Assembly (NCBI GenBank): GCA_030690945.1
Contig: JAUYFM010000002.1
Coordinates: 103,357 to 167,356, forward strand
Source: Smithellaceae bacterium
GTDB taxonomy: Bacteria > Desulfobacterota > Syntrophia > Syntrophales > Smithellaceae
DNA length: 64,000 bases
Direction: 5' to 3'
Shown here: piece by piece, positions 44,856-51,900 of the stretch
Position numbering within the stretch: the stretch's first letter is position 1
How the letters are laid out: each line of letters begins with the position of its first letter
The notes under the pieces: model-generated
What the model was told of the DNA's origin: nothing
Databases searched by the model: none
The model's input: the letters and a program-made list of their open reading frames with translations, nothing else
Position numbers and translations under genes: made by a program

Positions 44856-45911
44856 ATGAAGAAAAAAGATTTATTGAAGAAAACGGTTGAACATATCGAC
44901 ATTAAAGCCATCAATGCCGTGGAAATGATCGAGGCCATGAAGAAGATGTCCTTTTCCGCGCGGGATTTGGGCAATGCCGCCGATATTTATGACCGGATGC
45001 TCAGAGAAAAAAATTGTGCGGTTATCCTGACACTGGCCGGGTCCACCAGCGCCGCCGGCTGCATGCAGGTGTATGTCGATCTGGTGAAAAATAATATGGT
45101 GGATGCGATTGTCGCCACCGGCGCGTCGATTGTCGATATGGATTTTTTCGAGGCTTTGGGTTTCAAACATTATCAGGGCACGCCGTTTGTTGATGACAAA
45201 TTACTGCGCAGTCTTTATATCGACCGGATTTACGACACGTTCATCAGTGAAGAAGAATTGCAAAACTGTGACCGCACGATTAAAATAATAGCGGATGCGC
45301 TGCCTCCGCGCGCTTATTCCTCGCGGGAATTTATCGCGGAGATGGGCAAGTATTTAGTGAAGAACGCCAGGAAGAAAAATTCTTTAGTTCAGGCGGCCTA
45401 CGAAAATAATGTGCCGATCTTTTGTCCCGCGTTTTCAGACAGCTCGGCCGGTTTCGGTCTGGTGCTGCACCAGTATGAACGGCCCGACAATCATCTGACC
45501 ATCGATTCGGTCAAGGATTTTCTGGAATTGACCAACGTAAAGATTAAAGCGGGAAAAACCGGTCTGCTCATGATCGGCGGCGGCGTGCCGAAAAACTTCG
45601 CGCAGGATACCGTGGTTTGCGCCGAAATTCTGGGCAAGGAAGTGCCCATGCATAAATACGCCATCCAGATTACTGTGGCCGATGTTCGCGACGGCGCGTG
45701 CTCGAGTTCAACGCTGAAGGAAGCCAATTCCTGGGGCAAGGTGGATTCCAGTTGCGAACAGATGGTTTATGCCGAAGCCACAACCGTTCTGCCGCTTCTG
45801 GCCAGTTATGCCTACCACAAGGGAAGCTGGAAAACGCGTAAAAAATGGGAGCTGTCCAAGATTTTCGACAGTTTACCAAAAAACACCAAGAAACAGGCCA
45901 AAAGGTCTTAA
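44856..45911 (+). CDS. Deoxyhypusine synthase-family protein
   Basis: A 351-residue protein of the deoxyhypusine/homospermidine synthase family. NAD-binding features include LTLAGSTSAAG and GGGVPKNFAQD. The catalytic Lys lies at about 295 in EANSWGKVDSS, which is the position of the enzyme-imine Lys in eukaryotic deoxyhypusine synthase. Bacteria lack eIF5A, so it may make homospermidine or modify another acceptor. A strong terminator follows. The gene stands alone between divergent kinase and downstream remnant genes. Confidence 0.87.
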   Translation: MKKKDLLKKTVEHIDIKAINAVEMIEAMKKMSFSARDLGNAADIYDRMLREKNCAVILTLAGSTSAAGCMQVYVDLVKNNMVDAIVATGASIVDMDFFEALGFKHYQGTPFVDDKLLRSLYIDRIYDTFISEEELQNCDRTIKIIADALPPRAYSSREFIAEMGKYLVKNARKKNSLVQAAYENNVPIFCPAFSDSSAGFGLVLHQYERPDNHLTIDSVKDFLELTNVKIKAGKTGLLMIGGGVPKNFAQDTVVCAEILGKEVPMHKYAIQITVADVRDGACSSSTLKEANSWGKVDSSCEQMVYAEATTVLPLLASYAYHKGSWKTRKKWELSKIFDSLPKNTKKQAKRS

Positions 45912-45917
45912 ACGGGG

Positions 45918-45948
45918 AAAGGGCGGGTTGCAAAACCCGCCCTTTTTT
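45918..45948 (+). terminator. Rho-independent terminator
   Basis: Stem GGGCGGGTT (45921-45929) pairs with AACCCGCCC (45934-45942), loop GCAA, followed by six T. It ends the deoxyhypusine-synthase-like transcript seven bases after the stop. Confidence 0.93.
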
Positions 45949-46094
45949 ATGGCCTGTTGCCAGGACAACCGGGACGGATGTGATTTGAACATCTTCATTG
46001 ACGAACTGTCGGAAAATGTGCATTATCTGCAAGTAATTTCATAATCATTGAACCACCACCAGAACACACAAATGACGTTTGCAGGAGAGATCAC

Positions 46095-46334
46095 ATGGCA
46101 CGTAAAAAATCAATCTCAACCGAGCAAAAACTTTTTGAACAATACGAACACAAAGACAAGACGCGCCTAAACAATCCGCCGGCGGGACTGGTGGATTCCC
46201 ACACCGATAACGGCGGCCAGAAAAAGAGAACCTACCAGTATGATCCGCATCTTGATCCGCAACTGCAATGGGCGGGCAAAGCCGAACATACCAGTTTTGA
46301 AGTTCCGACCGTCAGCCTGCATGTCCATGAGTAG
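46095..46334 (+). pseudogene. Truncated DNA methyltransferase remnant
   Basis: A 79-residue open frame with a good ribosome binding site (GCAGGAGA). Its sequence (KLFEQYEHKDKTRLNNPPAG, YDPHLDPQLQWAGKAEHTSF, VPTVSLHVHE) matches the N-terminus of adenine-specific DNA methyltransferases from memory, which continue for several hundred residues. The frame ends at TAG formed by GTAGGGGC, the exact left end of a REP element at 46331. No continuation is found after the REP/transposase. It is likely inactive. Confidence 0.7.
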
Positions 46335-46442
46335 GGGCAACCCTTGCGGTTGCCTGAAATGATGCGGTTACCCGAAACAAAAGAGTCAGGGCAGGAGACA
46401 AGGGCAGGAGGAGACAGGGGCAGGGGCAAGCCCTGCCCCTAC
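46331..46442. repeat. REP/BIME-like pair upstream of the transposase
   Basis: Outer arms GTAGGGGCA (46331-46339) and TGCCCCTAC (46434-46442) are inverted. Each half also folds alone: GGCAACC-CTTGC-GGTTGCC on the left and AGGGGCAGGG-GCAAG-CCCTGCCCCT (46416-46440) on the right. It ends 11 bases before the transposase start. Confidence 0.85.
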
Positions 46443-46452
46443 GGGATGTGGG

Positions 46453-47043
46453 ATGAAATATAATCCGGAAATACACCATCGCCGGTCAATTCGATTGAAG
46501 GAATATGATTATTCACAATCCGGGGCATATTTCATAACGATATGTACACAGGACCGCAAATGTTTATTCGGGGAAATAACTGACGGTGCAATGGTTTTAA
46601 ATGAATATGGTAAAATTGCAGATAACGAATGGCATAAATTACCGAATCGTTACCAACATATTGAATTGGATGTTTTTCAAACAATGCCCAATCATATCCA
46701 CGGAATTATAACCGTAGGGGCAACCCTTGCGGTTGCCCAAAATGATGCAATTGCCCAGAATATAGAGACAGGGGCAAAGACAGGGGCAACCGCAAGGGTT
46801 GCCCCTACGGAAATTAATGCGATTACGATTGGTAATATTGTTGGGGCATACAAATCGTTGGTTTCCAAAGAATGCTTGAATATTTCTAAATCAAAAAATG
46901 AATATATGCGCAGATTATGGCAACGAAATTATTACGAACATATCATCCGCGATGATGATGGCATGAATCGAGTCCGCGAGTATATACAAAACAATCCATT
47001 GAATTGGAATTCCGATCAATATAATCCATTAGGTTCAATATAA
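46453..47043 (+). CDS. REP-associated tyrosine transposase (RAYT, IS200-like)
   Basis: A 196-residue Y1-type transposase. It starts with the RAYT-typical HHRRSIRLKEYDYSQSGAYFITICTQDR, seen as HHRRSIRLKEYDYS then GAYFITICTQDR. The HUH motif is MPNHIHGII (about 77-85), and the candidate catalytic Tyr is in RNYYEHIIRDDD. Such enzymes cut and move REP hairpins. A REP pair (46712-46810) sits inside the gene and is translated in frame as VGATLAVAQ...TGATARVAPT. It also lies next to a REP at 46331, which truncates the methyltransferase. Confidence 0.9.
   Translation: MKYNPEIHHRRSIRLKEYDYSQSGAYFITICTQDRKCLFGEITDGAMVLNEYGKIADNEWHKLPNRYQHIELDVFQTMPNHIHGIITVGATLAVAQNDAIAQNIETGAKTGATARVAPTEINAITIGNIVGAYKSLVSKECLNISKSKNEYMRRLWQRNYYEHIIRDDDGMNRVREYIQNNPLNWNSDQYNPLGSI
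46712..46810. repeat. REP pair inside the transposase gene
   Basis: 27 bases at 46712-46738 (CCGTAGGGGCAACCCTTGCG followed by GTTGCCC) reappear as an exact reverse complement at 46784-46810, separated by 45 bases. The left half is nearly identical to the REP at 46331. The reading frame passes through all of it. Confidence 0.9.
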
Positions 47044-47122
47044 TGTTTGTAATAGGCGAATTCCTCCTTTAAATAGAGAAGGCAACGCTAGCGCAAGTCA
47101 TTATATTGTAACCAACGGCAAC

Positions 47123-47148
47123 AAAAAACCCGCTATTCATGCGGGCTT
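47123..47148 (-). terminator. Probable Rho-independent terminator after tRNA-Ala
   Basis: On the - strand, stem CCCGC/GCGGG (47129-47133 with 47141-47145, seven-base loop) is followed by six T (47123-47128). It is positioned 35 bases downstream of the tRNA. The stem is short. Confidence 0.6.
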
Positions 47149-47182
47149 CGTGGACTTCTTTGGATTGTATTGGATGAGGTCT

Positions 47183-47258
47183 TGGTGGAGATGAGGAGGA
47201 TCGAACTCCTGGCCTCGGCGTTGCGAACGCCGCGCTCTCCCAGCTGAGCTACACCCCC
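47183..47258 (-). tRNA. tRNA-Ala (anticodon CGC)
   Basis: The - strand folds as a full cloverleaf of 76 bases: acceptor GGGGGTG with CATCTCC (two G-T wobbles), D arm GCTC-AGCTGGGA-GAGC, anticodon arm CGGCG-TTCGCAA-CGCCG, five-base variable loop and T arm AGGAG-TTCGATC-CTCCT, ending in encoded CCA. Anticodon CGC reads GCG alanine codons. Confidence 0.95.
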
Positions 47259-47521
47259 AACCTTGAGAAAAACGTGGCGAGCATATATTATAGTTTGTCC
47301 CAGTGTCAAGAATTAGTTGGCGAAATAGGGAGATGCTGAAAAAGTAAGCCCCATTCGTAGTCCCAATCTTGGCTTGACAAAACAGGTCCGTTTTCCCTAT
47401 ACTCTCACCCATATCGGAGATCATCGGATTTTTAAGTATGCGATTGATTGACCGTTCGACATAGAACTCCTTACAACGCAGCCGTTTTTTAAGACAATAA
47501 TAAAATACACGGGAGATCTCC

Positions 47522-48604
47522 ATGGCAAAAATCGACGCTTTTTTTCAGCTGATGCATGACAATAAGGCATCCGACCTTCATCTTGTGTCCGGCCAACAGC
47601 CCGCCATCCGCATTCGCGGTGAAATTGAGCGGATCAAATATGATGTTCTGAATAATGATACGCTGAAATTACTTCTCTACGAAATTACGCCGGAACATAA
47701 AATCAAGCAGTTCGAAGAAACGGGCGATGTTGATTTTGCCTATGAAATTCCCGGTCTGGCCCGTTACCGGGCTAACTTTTTCCAACAGAAGTACGGCATT
47801 GCTGCGGTATTCCGTGAAATTCCGAGTAAAATATTAACCTGCCAGGAGCTGGGGCTTCCGGCGGTTATCTCCAAACTGGCCGCTCTGCCGCGCGGGCTTA
47901 TCCTGGTTACCGGACCGACAGGCTCTGGTAAATCAACAACTCTGGCGGCAATAATCGATGAAGCAAACCGTACCCGCAAAGACCATATCATTACGATTGA
48001 AGACCCCATTGAATTTGTCCACCAGAGTCAGAGTTGTATTGTAAACCACCGGGAGGTGGGGATTCACACAAAAACATTCACTTCGGCGCTGCGCGGCGCC
48101 CTGCGTGAAGATCCCGATATTATCCTGGTCGGTGAATTGCGCGATCTGGAAACAATCTCTCTCGCGGTGGAAGCAGCTTCCACCGGGCATCTTGTCTTTG
48201 GCACTCTCCACACGACCAGCGCGCCGAAAACCGTGGACAGGATTATTGAAGTATTTCCATCCAGTGAACAAATGCAGATCCGCTCGACTCTTGCCGACGG
48301 TTTGCGGGCGGTCATTGCCCAAGTTCTGTTCAAAAGGATTGATGTCAAGGGGCGTTGTGCGGCGATGGAAATTCTGATTGCCACTGCGGCAGTGCGCAAT
48401 CTGATTCGTGAGCAGAAAACCTTTCAGATTCCATCGATGATGCAGACCGGTAAAAAATACGGAATGCAATTGCTGGACGATGCCATTATGGAACTCTACA
48501 ACAAAGGCTGGATCAGCGGCGAGGACGCTTACAACAAGGCCAACGATAAAACAAAATTCCGTCCGCTTTTAAAATATCCACCGACAGACTTTACCGAAGC
48601 ATAA
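47522..48604 (+). CDS. pilT: Type IV pilus retraction ATPase PilT
   Basis: A 360-residue secretion ATPase. The N-terminal domain (KASDLHLVSGQQPAIRIRGE) is typical of PilT. Walker A GPTGSGKSTTLAAIIDE lies at about 130-146, the Asp box IIT-IEDPIEF and His box GTLHTTSAPKT follow. It powers retraction of type IV pili from the inner membrane. The next gene is a paralogue 11 bases downstream. Prepilins are encoded far upstream in region B, so the pilus locus is split. Confidence 0.93.
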   Translation: MAKIDAFFQLMHDNKASDLHLVSGQQPAIRIRGEIERIKYDVLNNDTLKLLLYEITPEHKIKQFEETGDVDFAYEIPGLARYRANFFQQKYGIAAVFREIPSKILTCQELGLPAVISKLAALPRGLILVTGPTGSGKSTTLAAIIDEANRTRKDHIITIEDPIEFVHQSQSCIVNHREVGIHTKTFTSALRGALREDPDIILVGELRDLETISLAVEAASTGHLVFGTLHTTSAPKTVDRIIEVFPSSEQMQIRSTLADGLRAVIAQVLFKRIDVKGRCAAMEILIATAAVRNLIREQKTFQIPSMMQTGKKYGMQLLDDAIMELYNKGWISGEDAYNKANDKTKFRPLLKYPPTDFTEA

Positions 48605-48615
48605 GGGGATTCTTT

Positions 48616-49812
48616 ATGAGAAAACCGGAAATAGAATATATCCTGATGAAAATGCTGGAGTCTCATCCCAATATCTCCGACTTGAATCTGACGGTGGACA
48701 GGCCTTTCCAGGTGGAATCTTCAGGCCAACTGATCGGTGTTGATCTGAAGCCGCCCTTTGAAAAATTAACGCCATTTCAGACGGAAATTTTTGCCTTGAA
48801 CCTGATTAATCAGGACCACCGTTTGTTCGACGATCTGGTGACGAAAGGCTCCTGCGATTTATCCTACGAACTGCCGGGTGTTTCACGTTTCCGCGTAAAC
48901 ATCTTCTCACAGCGCGGTCACTACTCGATTGTTTTAAGAAAACTGGCAAACACTATACCATCATGCGCGGACTTGAAATTGCCGGATGCCTATTATCATG
49001 TTGCCGGCGAAAAAAACGGCATTGTTCTGGTAACCGGCGCCACCGGCAGCGGTAAATCCACTTCGCTTGCCGCTGTTATTAACGAAATCAATGAGAAAAA
49101 ATCAATCCACATTATTACGTTGGAAGATCCTGTGGAATTTACGCATCGGCAGAGAAAGGCCACCATCAATCAACGGGAACTGGGCAAGGATTTCGACACC
49201 TTTGCCAGCGGCCTGCGCGCCGCGCTCAGGCAGGCGCCCAAGGTTGTGCTGGTCGGTGAAATGCGCGACCGCGAATCAGTGGAAATCGCGCTTTCTGCCG
49301 CGGAAACCGGACACCTTGTTTTGAGTACGCTGCACACGGTGGATGCCGGCTCTACCATCAATCGTATTTTGGGTATGTTTCCTTCGGATGAAGAAAATCA
49401 AATCCGCATCCGTCTGGCCGATACCGTCCGCTGGATCATTTGTCAGCGCCTACTGCCTAAGGAAGGCGGCGGGCGCATTGCTGCTTTTGAAGCATTGGGT
49501 TCCAACTTGCGGGTTAAGGATATGATTCTGCACGGTGAATCCGAAGGTAAAACATTTTACGATGTTATGGAACAGAACAAGGCTTTTGGCATGGTTACCT
49601 TTGATGTTTGTATCGTTGATCTCTATCAGCGGGGATTGATTTCCGAAGATACGGCCAAGGCCTATGCCTCCAATAAACCTAATGTTAACAGGGGCATTGA
49701 TTCCATCAAGAGTGCCCGCGGCGAGAAAACGACAGACCTGGGAAAACTGGAAGTAGATCAAGGGTACGGCAAGCCTCAGGGCAACGTACCTCCTCCCTGG
49801 CAAAAAAAATAA
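48616..49812 (+). CDS. PilT paralogue, PilU-like retraction ATPase
   Basis: A 398-residue PilT-family ATPase. Walker A GATGSGKSTSLAAVINEI is at about 143-160, with ITLEDPVEFTHRQ and STLHTVDAGSTINR boxes. The C-terminus is about 40 residues longer than PilT and unstructured. PilU is an accessory motor that needs PilT for activity. The arrangement pilT-pilU is common. Whether it is PilU in the strict sense needs a tree. Confidence 0.88.
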   Translation: MRKPEIEYILMKMLESHPNISDLNLTVDRPFQVESSGQLIGVDLKPPFEKLTPFQTEIFALNLINQDHRLFDDLVTKGSCDLSYELPGVSRFRVNIFSQRGHYSIVLRKLANTIPSCADLKLPDAYYHVAGEKNGIVLVTGATGSGKSTSLAAVINEINEKKSIHIITLEDPVEFTHRQRKATINQRELGKDFDTFASGLRAALRQAPKVVLVGEMRDRESVEIALSAAETGHLVLSTLHTVDAGSTINRILGMFPSDEENQIRIRLADTVRWIICQRLLPKEGGGRIAAFEALGSNLRVKDMILHGESEGKTFYDVMEQNKAFGMVTFDVCIVDLYQRGLISEDTAKAYASNKPNVNRGIDSIKSARGEKTTDLGKLEVDQGYGKPQGNVPPPWQKK

Positions 49813-49845
49813 AAATTACTTTGCCAAAATATTAGTGCGAAGGAG

Positions 49846-50352
49846 ATGAATATGTCTGGTGAAGGGACAATGACAGGATCGGTGACAGCAAGGGATGAGT
49901 CCAAAGGACGGCCCTTTGGTTTCATGGCTCCCGAAGGGGAAACAGCCATGGTTTGTGAACAGGATGCCGTTGCCCGGGGTAGAATCGTCAGTGCAATGAA
50001 AAGCATGGGGTATGCGGTTGTGGAAGCGACATCATGCGGTGAAGCCGTTAAATTCATGCGTTTTCAAATTTTCAGCGTCATAGTTGTCAATGAGAACTTT
50101 GATACGGCCGCAGGTAGTATCAACAGTATTCTGTCGAATCTGGAAGGTTTGTCCATGAGTATCCGCAGGCAGACTTTTGTCGTGTTACTCAGCGTGACGC
50201 TTTCCACCATGGACAATCTGGAAGCTTACCATAAAAGCGTGAATCTGATTATTAACAAACGAGAAATCGGTGAGGTGGAAAAAGTACTGCGTCAGGCGAT
50301 GGCGGAACATGAAGATTTTTACCGGGTCTTCAAGGAAAAAATCCGTAAGTAG
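49846..50352 (+). CDS. Receiver-like domain protein lacking the phosphorylation Asp
   Basis: A 168-residue protein that resembles a CheY-like receiver from about residue 28 (ETAMVCEQDAVARGRIVSAM) to 150. The position of the phosphorylatable Asp reads VIVVNENFD, so Asn or Glu replaces it, and the acidic pair near the start is reduced to one. The helix and strand pattern fits a pseudo-receiver. It follows pilU by 33 bases, so it may regulate pilus retraction without phosphorylation. Its TAG stop lies in a REP end (50349). The N-terminus is uncertain (ATG 49846 or 49852). Confidence 0.6.
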   Translation: MNMSGEGTMTGSVTARDESKGRPFGFMAPEGETAMVCEQDAVARGRIVSAMKSMGYAVVEATSCGEAVKFMRFQIFSVIVVNENFDTAAGSINSILSNLEGLSMSIRRQTFVVLLSVTLSTMDNLEAYHKSVNLIINKREIGEVEKVLRQAMAEHEDFYRVFKEKIRK

Positions 50353-50422
50353 GGGCACGACGCATAACCACCTGATAACCTGATGACCGAGGTCACGCGA
50401 GGTCACAAGATCGTGCCCCTAC
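50349..50422. repeat. REP element between convergent genes, with nested AGGTCAC motif
   Basis: Arms GTAGGGGCACGA (50349-50360) and TCGTGCCCCTAC (50411-50422) are exact inverted repeats. The left arm gives the TAG stop of the receiver-like gene and the right arm gives the TAG stop of the opposing TPR gene. The loop (50375-50406) holds ATAACCTGATGACC followed by AGGTCACGCGAGGTCAC. Confidence 0.9.
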
Positions 50423-51342
50423 GTGTTTGGAGAGCGAGACGGGGAATGGCCGGAGGCTTGGTAGGCCTCCTCCAGATTTTGACGACAAGGTGTTGATGCA
50501 TCAAATGAAAGCGCGGCTTCAAACGCTTTGGCCGCATCTGCAAATAATCCCCCTTTCATCAGGGAATTTCCCAGCCGAATATAAAAGGCCGCAGTATGCG
50601 GGCGATTAAATTGGCAGGCCTTTTCGTATTCCGTGAATGCGTCTTCCGGTTGCTTCATGGAGACCAGGACATCTCCCAGCGAACAGTAGTAGAGACTGTT
50701 GGATGGGGCTATTTCCAGACATTTTGTCAGCAGCTTTTTGGCCGGGTTGAAATGGCCTCCCCTCCGGTATAAATCAGCGGCTCGGAAAAGGTAGCGGTCC
50801 GCTTCGTCGGGGTCAATAAGGCCTGCCTGTCGATAAGCCTCTTCGCACGCTTCGGTTTGCCCGGTCGCCATGAGGGCTTCACCCAGCCGGCAGTAAAAAG
50901 CAGGATTGTCCGCCTCCATCGCAGTGAGTTTTTTAAAAGTGTCGAAGGCTTTTTCGCTCCGGCCGGACAGAAGATAAGCCTTTCCCAACTCTTCCAGCAA
51001 TCCGACATCCTGCGGTTGCACTTGGACGGTTTTTTCGCAGATGGCGACCAGTTTTTCGATTTCACCTTCCTGTTTATAAATCCGCACCAGCTCATCGTAA
51101 GCAAAACCGGTAAAAACTTTGCGCTGAAGCTCGCGATCCAGCAGGATTTCCCAGTATGGAATGGAACGTTCTTTATGTCCGTTGTCCCAGGAGGCCCAGG
51201 CCAGACGAAGCAGCACCGATTCTTCCTCCGGATAAATTCCGTGAATGTTCTCCAGGAGAGCGATGGCTTCACTGTATTTCCCTTGCTTCAACAGGCCGTC
51301 GGCCTCGTCGAGTTTTTCCGTTTTGTGGTCGTCTTGCATCAT
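50419..51342 (-). CDS. Tetratricopeptide repeat protein
   Basis: A 307-residue soluble protein made of TPR units from about residue 10 (KLDEADGLLKQGKYSEAIALLENI, seen as two halves) to about 290. At least seven repeats are visible by the A-x-x-L, G-x-x-x-x-A pattern. No signal peptide or membrane segment is seen. TPR proteins act as scaffolds; partner is not indicated. Its stop is inside the REP at 50349. A Rho-independent terminator lies 7 bases upstream of its start (51349-51376), so expression may depend on readthrough. Confidence 0.85.
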   Translation of the reverse strand: MMQDDHKTEKLDEADGLLKQGKYSEAIALLENIHGIYPEEESVLLRLAWASWDNGHKERSIPYWEILLDRELQRKVFTGFAYDELVRIYKQEGEIEKLVAICEKTVQVQPQDVGLLEELGKAYLLSGRSEKAFDTFKKLTAMEADNPAFYCRLGEALMATGQTEACEEAYRQAGLIDPDEADRYLFRAADLYRRGGHFNPAKKLLTKCLEIAPSNSLYYCSLGDVLVSMKQPEDAFTEYEKACQFNRPHTAAFYIRLGNSLMKGGLFADAAKAFEAALSFDASTPCRQNLEEAYQASGHSPSRSPNT

Positions 51343-51348
51343 AGAGTT

Positions 51349-51376
51349 AAAAAAATGGGGGAGAAGATTCTCCCCC
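51349..51376 (-). terminator. Rho-independent terminator after the HesB-like gene
   Basis: On the - strand, GGGGGAGAA pairs with TTCTCCCCC (51357-51365 with 51368-51376, two-base loop, so probably shortened in RNA) and is followed by A and seven T. It lies between the HesB-like stop at 51385 and the TPR start. Confidence 0.88.
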
Positions 51377-51384
51377 GAGCGTTT

Positions 51385-51696
51385 TCAGCAACTGCAGGAA
51401 CCGCAGCCGCCGCCCTCTTGAGAAAGATTTGACGTTAATTTAAAACCTGCTCCCTCGGGGGTTGTGATAAAATCAACATTGATCGGTTGCGCCTGATTCA
51501 ACAAATCTTTATCGATGACAAATTTTGTTCCTTTTTCCTCAATCACTTCGTCTTCATTTCTGGGCTCGTCCAGAGCCATGCCCAAAGAGGGCCCGGATCA
51601 ACCCATCGACATGGTGATACGGATCGCCACATCATCATTTTTATCCTTGAGAAAATCCTTAATGACCTCCGAGGCTTTGTCTGTAACTGTCAGCAT
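51385..51696 (-). CDS. HesB/IscA-like protein with in-frame TGA, probable selenoprotein
   Basis: Reading from ATG 51696 (AAGGAGA upstream) the frame is open for 103 residues if one TGA at 51598-51600 is read through (residue 33). Around it the sequence is ITMSMG-U-SGPSLGMALDEP, which aligns with the GGCSG motif of HesB/IscA proteins, so selenocysteine would replace a conserved ligand Cys. The C-terminus GGGCGSCSC keeps other Cys. Immediately after the TGA a hairpin TGGGC/GCCCA could act as SECIS (about 14-37 bases downstream). HesB-like selenoproteins are known in bacteria. A stop-codon mutation or base error is the alternative. Confidence 0.78.
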
Positions 51697-51835
51697 TTAA
51701 TATTCTCCTTCCGGTGATGCCTTTTCGGCATCAATCTTTTTCGTAACTTATTCATAATTGCCCTGTTGTCAATTACAATTTTGACGGTGTCTGTTAAGGT
51801 TATGTATTTACTGATAAAAGCATAAATTGTTTCTG

Positions 51836-51865
51836 TTGACATTCATGACTTATCTCGTTTATTAT
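51836..51865 (+). promoter_or_regulatory. Sigma70-like promoter for the transglutaminase gene
   Basis: Perfect -35 TTGACA (51836-51841), 18-base spacer, -10 TATTAT (51860-51865, five of six). It lies 36 bases ahead of the gene start at 51901. Confidence 0.65.
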
Positions 51866-51900
51866 TTCCGGGCTCAAATATTCGACAAGGGAGACGTTCC

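Noticed and set aside
51385..51585. Separate short gene starting after the TGA
   Set aside because: The upstream 32 codons are in frame, conserved in character and preceded by a strong ribosome binding site, so one Sec-containing gene fits better.
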